A program made the translations under genes and the position numbers. From positions 1-34,770 of the forward strand of contig CAZVAQ010000023.1 in assembly GCA_964625145.1 (NCBI GenBank): a stretch of 34,770 nucleotides of DNA, given 5' to 3'. Shown here in pieces: positions 8,708-16,553 of this stretch. The stretch's first letter is position 1. Each line of letters starts with the position of its first letter. The stretch comes from CAYTRP01 sp964625145. GTDB lineage: Bacteria > Sumerlaeota > Sumerlaeia > SLMS01 > JAHLLQ01. A model generated the notes under the pieces. It had not been told where the DNA came from. It saw nothing but the letters and a program-made list of their open reading frames with translations, and ran no database searches.

Positions 8708-10189
8708 ATGCGTTCACCATCCCTGCGCCTCGGCGCCGCCTTTGCCATGGCGGCCATGGCCACTTCCCCGGCCCTTGCCCAAAACGACCAGAACTTCAGC
8801 CTCACCATCTACAACGGCGGCTTCGCCCTCGTGCGTGACCAGCGCACCCTGACCCTGACCAGCGGCATCTCGGAGATCGACGTCGAGAACGTCCCCGCCC
8901 GCATCGACCCCACCAGCGTTCTCCTCCGCAGTCTGGACGCGCCGAACTCCCTGCGCATCCTCGAGCAGAACTACCGCTTCGACCTGATCTCTCCGGAGAC
9001 GCTGCTGGACAAATCCGTCGGCCAGCGCCTCTCCATCCTGCAGACATTGCCCGACGGCCGCCAGACCGTCCTGAACGGCACGCTGATGAATCCGGCCTCG
9101 CCGGTTCAGATCCCCGGCCGTCAGCAATACTCCAGCGGCCCCGTCATCCAGCTCGAAGATGGCTCAGTCGTTCTGCGCCCGCAGGGTCAGATCACCCTGG
9201 AGAAGATGCCCCCCAACGTCACGCCGCGTCCGACACTGAACTGGATGGTCGACAGCGACGAAAGCGGCTCCCAACGCGTCGAGCTCGCCTACATGACCGA
9301 GGGGATGAGTTGGGAAGCGTCCTACGTCGCGCTGGTCAGTTCCGACGACACGACGCTCGACCTGGCCGGATGGGTGACCCTCAACAACCAGAGCGGCATC
9401 GATTACAACAACGCGGAGCTGACCCTGATGGCCGGCGACGTACGCCGCGTCCAGCCCCAGCCGCAGATGGAGCTGATGTACGCCCGCGCCGCGATGATGG
9501 ACACGGCCTCGGGTGCGAGTCAATTCGAGGAGAAGAGCTTCTTCGACTATCACCTCTACACCATGGCCCGCCCCACCAACATCCGCGACCGCGAGATCAA
9601 GCAACTCTCCCTCCTGGGCGCCGAGGAAGTACCCGTCGAGAAGCATTACATCTATGACCCGCGCGGCAATTGGTTCAACTCCTGGTACTCCCCCGGCCGC
9701 GGCAACTACGACCCCGGCGCCGGCGGCGACACCATCACCGACGCCAAGATAAACATGAAGCTGCGATTCGAGAACCGCGAGGAAAACAACCTCGGCATGC
9801 CGCTCCCCAAAGGGAAGGTCCGTGTGTACAAGATGGACGACGGCGGCCGCCAGCAGTTCGTCGGCGAGGACAACATCGACCACACCCCGCGCAACGAGGA
9901 AATCAGCCTCTACATCGGCGACGCCTTTGACATCGTCGGCGAGTTCAAGCGCACCAACTACCAACGCATCGACGACCGCACCGTGCGCGAGTCCTTCGAA
10001 GTCGAGCTGCGCAACCGCAAGGAAACCGACGAGACCATCACCGTCATCGGCCGCGTGTGGTCCGACTGGGAAGTTCTCTCCAAGTCCCACGAGTTCGAAA
10101 AGAAGGACGCCCGCACCATCGAATTCAAGATCCCCGTCGAAGCCGACGGCACGACGACGCTGACCTACACGGTGCAGACGAGGTGGTGA
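8708..10189 (+). CDS. Secreted DUF4139-domain protein
   Basis: A 493-residue protein with a signal peptide (residues 1-24, cleavage after ALA). The body matches the DUF4139 family: an N-terminal beta-rich segment (YNGGFALVRDQRTLTL near 34-49), then the family signature GMSWEASYVALVSSDDTTLDLAGWVTLNNQSG and the AGDVRRV block, and a C-terminal beta-sandwich rich in charged strands. A Gly/Tyr-rich insertion lies near 318-342. The molecular function of DUF4139 proteins is not established. AAGGAG lies 13 nt before the ATG. It appears monocistronic: a strong intrinsic terminator lies 44 nt past the stop. Confidence 0.85.
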   Translation: MRSPSLRLGAAFAMAAMATSPALAQNDQNFSLTIYNGGFALVRDQRTLTLTSGISEIDVENVPARIDPTSVLLRSLDAPNSLRILEQNYRFDLISPETLLDKSVGQRLSILQTLPDGRQTVLNGTLMNPASPVQIPGRQQYSSGPVIQLEDGSVVLRPQGQITLEKMPPNVTPRPTLNWMVDSDESGSQRVELAYMTEGMSWEASYVALVSSDDTTLDLAGWVTLNNQSGIDYNNAELTLMAGDVRRVQPQPQMELMYARAAMMDTASGASQFEEKSFFDYHLYTMARPTNIRDREIKQLSLLGAEEVPVEKHYIYDPRGNWFNSWYSPGRGNYDPGAGGDTITDAKINMKLRFENREENNLGMPLPKGKVRVYKMDDGGRQQFVGEDNIDHTPRNEEISLYIGDAFDIVGEFKRTNYQRIDDRTVRESFEVELRNRKETDETITVIGRVWSDWEVLSKSHEFEKKDARTIEFKIPVEADGTTTLTYTVQTRW

Positions 10190-10232
10190 GGGCTCTCACT
10201 GGACGTTGATAAACGCCCGGCCGCTACAAGGC

Positions 10233-10276
10233 CACAGGAGGCGCAAGAACCCCTTCTTGCGCCTCTTGTGCCTTTT
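10233..10276 (+). terminator. Intrinsic terminator after the DUF4139 gene
   Basis: A perfect 12-bp stem GAGGCGCAAGAA/TTCTTGCGCCTC (10238-10249 and 10254-10265) with a CCCC loop. It extends to 17 pairs (one G-U) over 10233-10270 and is followed by TTTT at 10273-10276. Confidence 0.85.
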
Positions 10277-10363
10277 GCGGTCAATTCTGCACTTGCCAGA
10301 TTGCCCCGCATCCGCGATCAAGGCGAGGAATCATTGAAACGAATCCGGGATTGCGAGGTGCCA

Positions 10364-10588
10364 ATGAGCAACGGAACGACAGCGACAAGGCCATCACTCA
10401 CCGAAAAGATGCAGGCCCACGGGCATGCCCGGACCCTCGCGGAGTTGATCAAGGAGCAGGGAGTGCACCCGCTGACCAATCCTGAAATGCTCCATGGAAC
10501 CTGGCCCGGTGATTTGGCCGACGGATTCGAAGCTGCCGTGGAAGAGCTCAGGCGCGCCACCGATCAGCGCCCCGGCCCACAGTCGTGA
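10364..10588 (+). CDS. Antitoxin of a VapBC-like pair
   Basis: A 74-residue protein from ATG 10364, which has GAGG 5 nt upstream; the frame is open further upstream but without family support. It has a polar, helical N terminus (about 1-30) and a C-terminal segment with a Trp-Pro/acidic cluster (GTWPGDLADGFEAAVEELR), resembling toxin-wrapping tails of small antitoxins that partner PIN toxins. No AbrB, ribbon-helix-helix or HTH DNA-binding fold is recognisable. Its TGA overlaps the toxin GTG (GTGA, 10585-10588), the arrangement typical of toxin-antitoxin operons. The role is inferred mainly from position. Confidence 0.7.
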   Translation: MSNGTTATRPSLTEKMQAHGHARTLAELIKEQGVHPLTNPEMLHGTWPGDLADGFEAAVEELRRATDQRPGPQS

Positions 10589-10995
10589 TCGAAACTATAG
10601 TCGCCGATACAAACGTTGTATCCTACCTGATGAAGGGAGGACCGCTGGGTGCTGAGTACGCGGTCGTGATTCGCGGCAAGGTCGTCGCCATTTCTTTCAT
10701 GACAGTGGCGGAGTTGTTGTATGGCGCCGAGATCGCGCAATGGGGACCTGCACGGCGGACAAAACTGGAGGAACTCATCCACAACTTCCTGATACTGCCG
10801 TATGAGTATGAGACATGCAAGGTCTGGGCCGACATGACCGCAGCACGCCGACGGAAAGGAAAGGCCATCTCCTGTGCCGATGCGTGGGTGGCGGCCTGTG
10901 CCATTCAGCACGAGATACCTCTCGTCACCCACAACCACCGGGATTTCACCGACATCCCCCGATTGCAGCTTATTACCGCCTCATCCGGCGCGTGA
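10585..10995 (+). CDS. vapC: PIN-domain ribonuclease toxin (VapC family)
   Basis: A 136-residue PIN-domain protein. VapC toxins are Mg-dependent endoribonucleases that cleave tRNA or rRNA when freed from antitoxin. The acidic set is complete: VADTN with Asp8, TVAELLYG with Glu43, CADAWVAA with Asp99, and VTHNHRDF with Asp120 near the fourth site. It starts at GTG 10585, overlapping the antitoxin stop by 4 nt with no separate Shine-Dalgarno, so translation is probably coupled. The target RNA cannot be predicted. It ends 7 nt before the convergent spermidine-synthase-like gene. Confidence 0.88.
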   Translation: MIETIVADTNVVSYLMKGGPLGAEYAVVIRGKVVAISFMTVAELLYGAEIAQWGPARRTKLEELIHNFLILPYEYETCKVWADMTAARRRKGKAISCADAWVAACAIQHEIPLVTHNHRDFTDIPRLQLITASSGA

Positions 10996-11002
10996 TCCGC
11001 CT

Positions 11003-14000
11003 TCATCCTTCGCCAAACTCCCTTTCCACCTCCCCCCAATCCTCCCGCTCCGGCGCGTAGGCCTTTGCCCGCTCCAGGTACTCCATCGCGCGTGCATCAT
11101 TGCCAATCGCCTTGTAGCATCTCGCGACAATCATCGCCAGCGCATGCCCAAGGCTCGCCTGCTCCTCCGTTGCCCGCGCCGCGTCGGGGATGTTGCGCAG
11201 GTATGGCATCACGATCGACACCGCATCCTCGTATCGCTGCTGCAGCAAATACGAACGCCCCAACTGAAACGCCAACCACGGCGAACCGCGCATCACCTGG
11301 CCCGAACGCAGGCCGCCGCCGATTTCGTTGCCGCTGTCCAGCACAAGGCGCACCTCGTCGAACTCCAGCAAGAGATCGATCGACGGATCCTCGCCCGCGA
11401 TCTCGCGCGCCTGCAGATAACGCTCCGTCGCGCGCACGACGTTGTGGTCGCGGTACTCCACGTGCCCTTCGAACAGGATCGGATTCGCGCGCTGGTAGCG
11501 ATCAATGCGATCGGCATACTCGCGACGCAGCACGGGCGACATGTCCACCAGCGGCAACACCGGCACCTGGTTGTCGAACAACCGCCCCATGTTCACCGCA
11601 ATCGGCCGCGCGTCGTATCCATGCCGCGGCGCGAGGAACTCCAGGATCGGGAAGTCCTCCGTGTTCAGGGGCCCATCGCCCAGATACACATCCAGCGCGC
11701 GATCGTCCGTCACGAAGGACGCCACGACCTTTGCCGGATCGGACAAGCCAATGTCCACGAGGTCACCCTGGATGCCCGGAATCTGCGTCGCGCGGATGAC
11801 CGCCTCCATGTCGATCCGCACCTCGTCTCGTCCCGCGATGAACAGGCAGTAATGCGTCGGCTGGTTCGTGAAGTACCACACCTGCATCTGCGGAAACACG
11901 TCGTGAAACGTGCGCGTCATGATGCGGAATGCCTCGTCGCTCAATCCTGCCAGCGGCACCCAAACCACCACGAGCCCGCGTTCGCTGATGCGCTCGCGGC
12001 AAAGCTGGAAGTATTCCCTGTCGTAGAGGTTCGCGTTCGACTTGTAGCGCAGGTCCGTGCAATCCGTCGCGATCACGTCGTACTCCACACCTGTGAATCG
12101 CAGGTACGCGCGCGCGTCATCAATCACCAAACGGTAGCGCGGATCGTGCGTGACGTATCCCGGCCCCGCGCGATGCGTGTACGCAGACAACGGCTTCACG
12201 CCGTGCGGCAACACGCCGTCGGGGCCAAGCCTTTGCAGTTCGCGCTTCAATGCCGCATCCGTCAGCACGATGCCATGGTTCGCTTCCGTCAATGTGATCG
12301 CTGCCGAAGGGACCGTTGTGGTTATTTCACACGCGTGAATGTTGTTTATGTCGGGATACAATGTGTAGCTGTGTGACGCACCGCCCGCGCCGAACCCCAC
12401 CGTCAGAACGCTCTCCGCCTCGCCCCCCAACAGCATCATCGGCACATGCGCCAGCGTCTTCTGGTCCGTCTGGATCACCGGATCCGTCCCCGCAACGCCG
12501 ACCCCATCGACATAGATCGTCCGCCAACCCTTCAGGTCCTCCACCACCGACACCGTCGCCAAGGGCCCCTCCTTGTAGAAGACCAGCTTGTCGTCCTCCA
12601 GCAGCCGCTGGAACGAACCCGCCCCCGGCCCCATGACAATCCGTACCACAAACACCGCCGCCACCACGGAGCACACCCCCACCAACATCCCCCGCCGCGG
12701 CCCGGACAGGACCGGCGACAGCGCCAGAGCCCCAATGCCGATCGCCAAACTGGCCGCCGCCAGGATCGCCAACGTGATCGAGATCCCCACCAGCGGGATC
12801 AGGATGAATCCGCCGAGGAACGACCCCACGATCGCCCCCGCCGTGTTGATCGCGTACAATCGCCCGATGTCCGCGCCGACTTCCTGCACATTCCCCGACA
12901 CGATCCGCGCAGCCACCGGGAACAGCATCCCCATCAGCAGCGTCGGCAAGCCGATCACCACCGCCGTGCGCGTCATCACGTTGCCGATGGCGAACCACGT
13001 GTTCAGGTTCCCCGACCCGTCGTCCGCAATCTCCGGCCGGAGCATCCAATCCGGCAGGTCCGTCATGATCAGGAACAACGACAGCCCGGACGACAGCCCC
13101 AGGAGGATCTGCAAGAAACCATAAGCCGCCAGCGGTTGCCGGATCTTGTCCACCACCGCCTGCATCAACGCGCTCCCCACCGCCAACCCCAGCAGGAAGA
13201 TCGTCAGGATGCTGGAGAACGCGAAGGTCGTCGCCTTCAGGTGCTCGAACCCAAAGATCAGCGACCGGCTCCAGGCCACCTGCAGCGACAGCGCGATGAG
13301 TCCGCTCACCCCGTACGTCAGCAGGACGTACCGAGCCGCCCGCGTCAGCACCCGCCGCGGCTGCTCCACCGCCGGCGACACATCAACAGCGCGCACCATC
13401 CCCCACCCGATCAGAATTGCCAGAAGCCCCACGACCGCATCGTTGATGACCGCAAGAACCGTCGTGTGCCAGATGCCAAATCGCTCCAGCAGGACGAAGC
13501 CCGTCAGGAAAGCCCCCAGCATCGCCCCCAGCGTGTTGACCGCGTACAATCCCCCTACCCGATGGCCGATGGATTCCAGGTCCCGCACCACCGCCCGGGA
13601 CAGCACCGGCAGTGTCGCCCCCATCAGCGTCGTCGGGACCAGCAGCAACCCGCCGATCAGCCCAAACCTCAGTAAGCTAAACGAATAAAAAGAGGCGTCT
13701 CCACCGGTCGAATACGCCCAGCCGATGACCGGCGTGACCCAATCGAGTACATACGGAAAGCCAAACGCGGCCGCGGCCGTCAGGATCTCCAGCACGCCAA
13801 ACGCCACCAACGGCCGCTTCATCATGTCCGCGCGTTTTCCCACCAACCACGACCCCAGCGCCAACCCGCCCATGAAAGCGGTCAACACGGTGGATACGGC
13901 GTAGATGGTGGCGCCAAAGACCGTCGTGAGTTGCCGCACCCAGACGACTTGATACACCAGAGCACTGACGCCGCTGAGCAGAAACAACAGGGAGATCAGC

Positions 14001-14089
14001 AGGCCGCGGGAAGTGATAGGCAGTGAAAGGCGATGCTGCTGCGGCCGGGCGGAACGGCGCGCGGAATCCGCAGGCGAGGAATCGGTCAT
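11003..14089 (-). CDS. Fused MFS-like membrane / spermidine synthase-like / TPR protein
   Basis: A 1028-residue protein from ATG 14089. Two homologous membrane halves of the spermidine-synthase-associated MFS type are visible (first half SGVSALVYQVVWVRQL, second half SGLIALSLQVAWSRSL), about 12-14 segments in total up to near residue 500. A Rossmann methyltransferase-like SpeE domain follows (about 500-790) with VGFGAGG near 566 and YDVIATDCTD near 668, and helical TPR-like repeats lie from about 890 to the end. The canonical SpeE Asp motif is changed to ATDCTD, so polyamine synthase activity is uncertain. Such fusions are common in environmental genomes and their substrate is unknown. The last codons and TGA sit within a GAAGGATGAAGGCGG word. 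Confidence 0.85.
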   Translation of the reverse strand: MTDSSPADSARRSARPQQHRLSLPITSRGLLISLLFLLSGVSALVYQVVWVRQLTTVFGATIYAVSTVLTAFMGGLALGSWLVGKRADMMKRPLVAFGVLEILTAAAAFGFPYVLDWVTPVIGWAYSTGGDASFYSFSLLRFGLIGGLLLVPTTLMGATLPVLSRAVVRDLESIGHRVGGLYAVNTLGAMLGAFLTGFVLLERFGIWHTTVLAVINDAVVGLLAILIGWGMVRAVDVSPAVEQPRRVLTRAARYVLLTYGVSGLIALSLQVAWSRSLIFGFEHLKATTFAFSSILTIFLLGLAVGSALMQAVVDKIRQPLAAYGFLQILLGLSSGLSLFLIMTDLPDWMLRPEIADDGSGNLNTWFAIGNVMTRTAVVIGLPTLLMGMLFPVAARIVSGNVQEVGADIGRLYAINTAGAIVGSFLGGFILIPLVGISITLAILAAASLAIGIGALALSPVLSGPRRGMLVGVCSVVAAVFVVRIVMGPGAGSFQRLLEDDKLVFYKEGPLATVSVVEDLKGWRTIYVDGVGVAGTDPVIQTDQKTLAHVPMMLLGGEAESVLTVGFGAGGASHSYTLYPDINNIHACEITTTVPSAAITLTEANHGIVLTDAALKRELQRLGPDGVLPHGVKPLSAYTHRAGPGYVTHDPRYRLVIDDARAYLRFTGVEYDVIATDCTDLRYKSNANLYDREYFQLCRERISERGLVVVWVPLAGLSDEAFRIMTRTFHDVFPQMQVWYFTNQPTHYCLFIAGRDEVRIDMEAVIRATQIPGIQGDLVDIGLSDPAKVVASFVTDDRALDVYLGDGPLNTEDFPILEFLAPRHGYDARPIAVNMGRLFDNQVPVLPLVDMSPVLRREYADRIDRYQRANPILFEGHVEYRDHNVVRATERYLQAREIAGEDPSIDLLLEFDEVRLVLDSGNEIGGGLRSGQVMRGSPWLAFQLGRSYLLQQRYEDAVSIVMPYLRNIPDAARATEEQASLGHALAMIVARCYKAIGNDARAMEYLERAKAYAPEREDWGEVEREFGEG

Positions 14090-14258
14090 CGTGAAGTCAG
14101 CTCGGGCATGGTGGAGAAACGCAAACCTGCCACACGACAGGCCGGCCCGTTGCATTCGGCGGCCTGTTGCGGCGTTGCAACACCACGCAACCGCCCCCAT
14201 GCTGGGTCAATATGACATCAGCCACCCACGGCCGCCGAATCGCTGCAAGGCACGAGAA

Positions 14259-14284
14259 GAGCCGCCACAGGGGCGTGGCGGCTC
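14259..14284 (-). terminator. Hairpin downstream of the small lipoprotein gene
   Basis: A perfect 10-bp stem GAGCCGCCAC/GTGGCGGCTC (14259-14268 and 14275-14284) with a 6-nt loop, 40 nt past the lipoprotein stop. Only a short T-poor tail (TTCTCG on the minus strand) follows, so it may be a weak terminator or mRNA-stabilising stem. Confidence 0.55.
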
Positions 14285-14323
14285 ATGAAACGCAGTCGAA
14301 AGAAAGGCGAACTTTGCCGCCTC

Positions 14324-14572
14324 TCAGTTGGTGGCGTCTTCCACTTCCTTCTTCACGTCCTTTGCAGCCTCTTCTGCCGCATCAACGGCGTCCTCCGCCG
14401 CTTCCTGCACGTCCTCAGCAGCCTCCTCGGCTGCCTCCTGCACCTGCTCCGCAGCCCGGTCAATCTGGGCCCCCGTCCGCTCGGCGGGTCCCTTCTCCTG
14501 CGTGCAGCCCACGGTCATCACGGCTGCAAACAAAACGGCACTGATTGTGGCAAGTATCTGCGTCAGTTTCAT
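14324..14572 (-). CDS. Small Ala/Glu-rich helical lipoprotein
   Basis: An 82-residue protein with a lipoprotein signal peptide (hydrophobic 6-20) and lipobox TVGC, acylation site Cys23. The mature part is almost wholly Ala, Glu, Asp and Val in heptad-like repeats (QEAAEEAAEDVQEAAEDA), predicting one long amphipathic coiled-coil helix, comparable in style to Lpp or apolipoprotein-like envelope spacers. A strong AAAGGAGG lies 7 nt before the ATG, suggesting high expression. It is flanked by the aminotransferase gene upstream and a hairpin downstream. Function is unknown. Confidence 0.8.
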   Translation of the reverse strand: MKLTQILATISAVLFAAVMTVGCTQEKGPAERTGAQIDRAAEQVQEAAEEAAEDVQEAAEDAVDAAEEAAKDVKKEVEDATN

Positions 14573-14674
14573 GGCTCTTCCTCCTTTGGGGATTGGACTT
14601 CACCCACTTCGGAGGCACTATCGGTGCCACAAAAGGCGATAAGACGGGTCGGAAAAGGGGCCGCCCGCGGTAAA

Positions 14675-15550
14675 TCACCCCCGCCGCGATTCGCCAATCA
14701 GCGTCGCCACCTCATCGCGCCAACCCGCAAACAGCCCCTGGGCCACCGGACCCGGCATTCCGTTCCCGATCAATCGCTCCCCCACCAGCACCACCGGCAT
14801 CACCTGAATCAGCGCATTGGTCAGGAAGACCTCCTCGGCGTTCCACAGGTCCTCCGCGTTCATCGCCTCCACCCGCACTTCCATCCCCTGCCGCTCGGCC
14901 ACGCGCAGGACCCGCCCGCGCATCGTCCCGGGCAGGGCCCCATCCTCCACGCGCGGCGTGTAGAGCCGCCCCCCGGAAACCATGAAGACGTTGGCCATGG
15001 AGGCCTCCGCCACAAGACCCCGCGTGTTGAGCATCAACGCCTCGTCGAATCCCATCGCCTGCGCCTGCCGCCTCGCGAGCAGCGACTCCGCATAGCTGGT
15101 GCACTTGATCGCCGCCAACGGGGAGCGCTCGTTGCGCGGCCACGGCGAGATCATCAGCCGCCACCCGTGCTCACGGTCCGCATCCGTGCGCCCGTCCAGC
15201 CGCGTCGCCGTGATGATTTCCGTCGGCTCGCCTTCTGTTTCCGCAATCGGATGCCCGCGCAATGGCCCCCGCGTGATGGTGATCCGCAGCCGCGCGTTGG
15301 CGATGTCGTTGGCATCCAAGACCGCCTGCGCCCGGGCCAGCAGCTCCTCCGGATCATGCCGCCAGGAGATCCCCAGCACCCGCAGACCCCGCGCCATTCG
15401 CGCCAAATGCTCCGCAAAGCCGATGATCTGGCCCCGTTCCACCCGCAGCGTCTCGAACACGCCCTCACCCACCAGCACTCCTGCGTCCGTCGCCTCGACC
15501 CGCGCTTCCCCCAGCGGGACAAACTCGCCATTCAGGGAAATGACATCCAC
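14675..15550 (-). CDS. Class-IV PLP aminotransferase (aminodeoxychorismate lyase or branched-chain type)
   Basis: A 291-residue fold-type IV PLP enzyme from GTG 15550. It shows FETLRV near 32, the PLP lysine in AIKCTSYAESLLARRQA (Lys149), Glu182 in AEASMANVF, and GALPGTMR at 204-211. The family includes 4-amino-4-deoxychorismate lyase (PabC), branched-chain aminotransferase (IlvE) and D-amino-acid aminotransferase. The compact size and EASMANVF block lean to PabC/IlvE-like, but specificity cannot be assigned. It starts 7 nt after the stop of the MlaF-like gene, implying one transcript. Confidence 0.88.
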   Translation of the reverse strand: MDVISLNGEFVPLGEARVEATDAGVLVGEGVFETLRVERGQIIGFAEHLARMARGLRVLGISWRHDPEELLARAQAVLDANDIANARLRITITRGPLRGHPIAETEGEPTEIITATRLDGRTDADREHGWRLMISPWPRNERSPLAAIKCTSYAESLLARRQAQAMGFDEALMLNTRGLVAEASMANVFMVSGGRLYTPRVEDGALPGTMRGRVLRVAERQGMEVRVEAMNAEDLWNAEEVFLTNALIQVMPVVLVGERLIGNGMPGPVAQGLFAGWRDEVATLIGESRRG

Positions 15551-15556
15551 GCGCGG

Positions 15557-16414
15557 CTATCCATTCGCCTTCAAGTCGGGTGCCGTCTCCTCGTCCTTGC
15601 CGCCCGCAACACCTGCGGTCGCCACGGCCGTGGAGGAGGGACGCAACTGCAGGCTTCGGGGCTTGTTGCTCACGCTCGGATCCAGCTCCCGCGACAGGAA
15701 CTCCTGCACCCGCTTGTCCTTGCTGCTGCGAAACTCTTCGGGGGTCCCCGCCATGATGATCTCGCCATCGTACAGCATGTAGATGCGCTGGGCCAGCGCG
15801 AACACCGAAATCAGGTCGTGGGTCACGACGATCGTCGTGGCCTTGGTCTCCTCGTTCACGTCCGCCACAACCCGGTCGATGTTATCGGACATGATCGGAT
15901 CCAAGCCCGCCGTGGGCTCGTCGAACAGGAAGCAATCCGCTTCCGTCGTCAGCGCCCGGGCGATGGCCGCGCGCTTGCGCTGGCCGCCGGAGAGCGTCGC
16001 GGGGGACTGGTCCTCGCGCCCCTCCAGCCCCACCTGCACCAGGACTTCCGACACCCTCTTCTCCACATCCCGTTTCCGGCTGAAATCCAGCTCCCGCAGC
16101 GCCAGGCCCACGTTCTCCCCCACCGTCAGCGACTGCAGCATCCCGCCCCCTTGGAAGATCATCCCGAACCGCCGGCGCAGGGTCAGCATCCGCCGCTCGC
16201 CCAGGGGGACGATGTCCTCGCCGTCGATCAGGATGCGTCCGCTATCGGGCTTTAGCAATCCGACAAGGTGTTTCAACAACACGCTCTTGCCGGAGCCGGA
16301 CCCGCCCACGATCACGGCCAGCTCCCCCGGCTGGATGTCCAGGTTCACGCCCTTCAGGACCTTCAGCCGACCGAAGGACTTGTGGAGATTCTCCACCTTG
16401 ATGTGCATTGCCAT
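15557..16414 (-). CDS. ABC transporter ATP-binding protein, MlaF-like
   Basis: A 285-residue ATPase: Walker A GGSGSGKS (37-44), Q-loop FQGGGMLQSLTVGENV (87-102), signature LSGGQ (141-145), Walker B CFLFDEP (161-167), H-loop His199. The FQGGGM..SLTVGENV block is typical of MlaF/Ttg2A ATPases of the phospholipid (Mla) or Mce transport systems, which work with the permease MlaE and the MCE protein MlaD. About 35 extra C-terminal residues follow the usual end. GGAGG lies 8 nt before the ATG. No MlaE or MlaD gene is adjacent, so its partners must be elsewhere; the downstream aminotransferase gene is nearly contiguous. Confidence 0.88.
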   Translation of the reverse strand: MAMHIKVENLHKSFGRLKVLKGVNLDIQPGELAVIVGGSGSGKSVLLKHLVGLLKPDSGRILIDGEDIVPLGERRMLTLRRRFGMIFQGGGMLQSLTVGENVGLALRELDFSRKRDVEKRVSEVLVQVGLEGREDQSPATLSGGQRKRAAIARALTTEADCFLFDEPTAGLDPIMSDNIDRVVADVNEETKATTIVVTHDLISVFALAQRIYMLYDGEIIMAGTPEEFRSSKDKRVQEFLSRELDPSVSNKPRSLQLRPSSTAVATAGVAGGKDEETAPDLKANG

Positions 16415-16553
16415 GAAGGAATCCTCCGCGATTCAGCGCCGCAACTTCACCACGACCACCCTCCGCCGCGAGGGGAAAAGCACCCCGCCCCCTCCCCACC
16501 ACCACGGGGTCCATTTGTATCAGATGCTAGAAAAAAGAAAAATGCGTGATAAT
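16415..16553 (-). promoter_or_regulatory. AT-rich leader upstream of the MlaF-like gene
   Basis: Positions 16515-16565 are strikingly AT-rich against the GC-rich background (minus-strand TTTATAAATTATCACGC and a TTTTTCTTTTTTCTAG run). This is a plausible promoter region for the downstream ABC/aminotransferase pair, but no clean -35/-10 spacing was found. Confidence 0.3.

Noticed and set aside
10874..13675. Long plus-strand open frames (10874-12376 and 12446-13675)
   Set aside because: Antisense to the SpeE fusion, which has clear membrane and methyltransferase motifs; the antisense products are Arg/His/Gln-rich.
14285..16255. 656-codon plus-strand open frame
   Set aside because: It runs antisense to the lipoprotein, aminotransferase and MlaF-like genes, is His/Arg/Pro-rich and shows no family motif; a GC-driven shadow.
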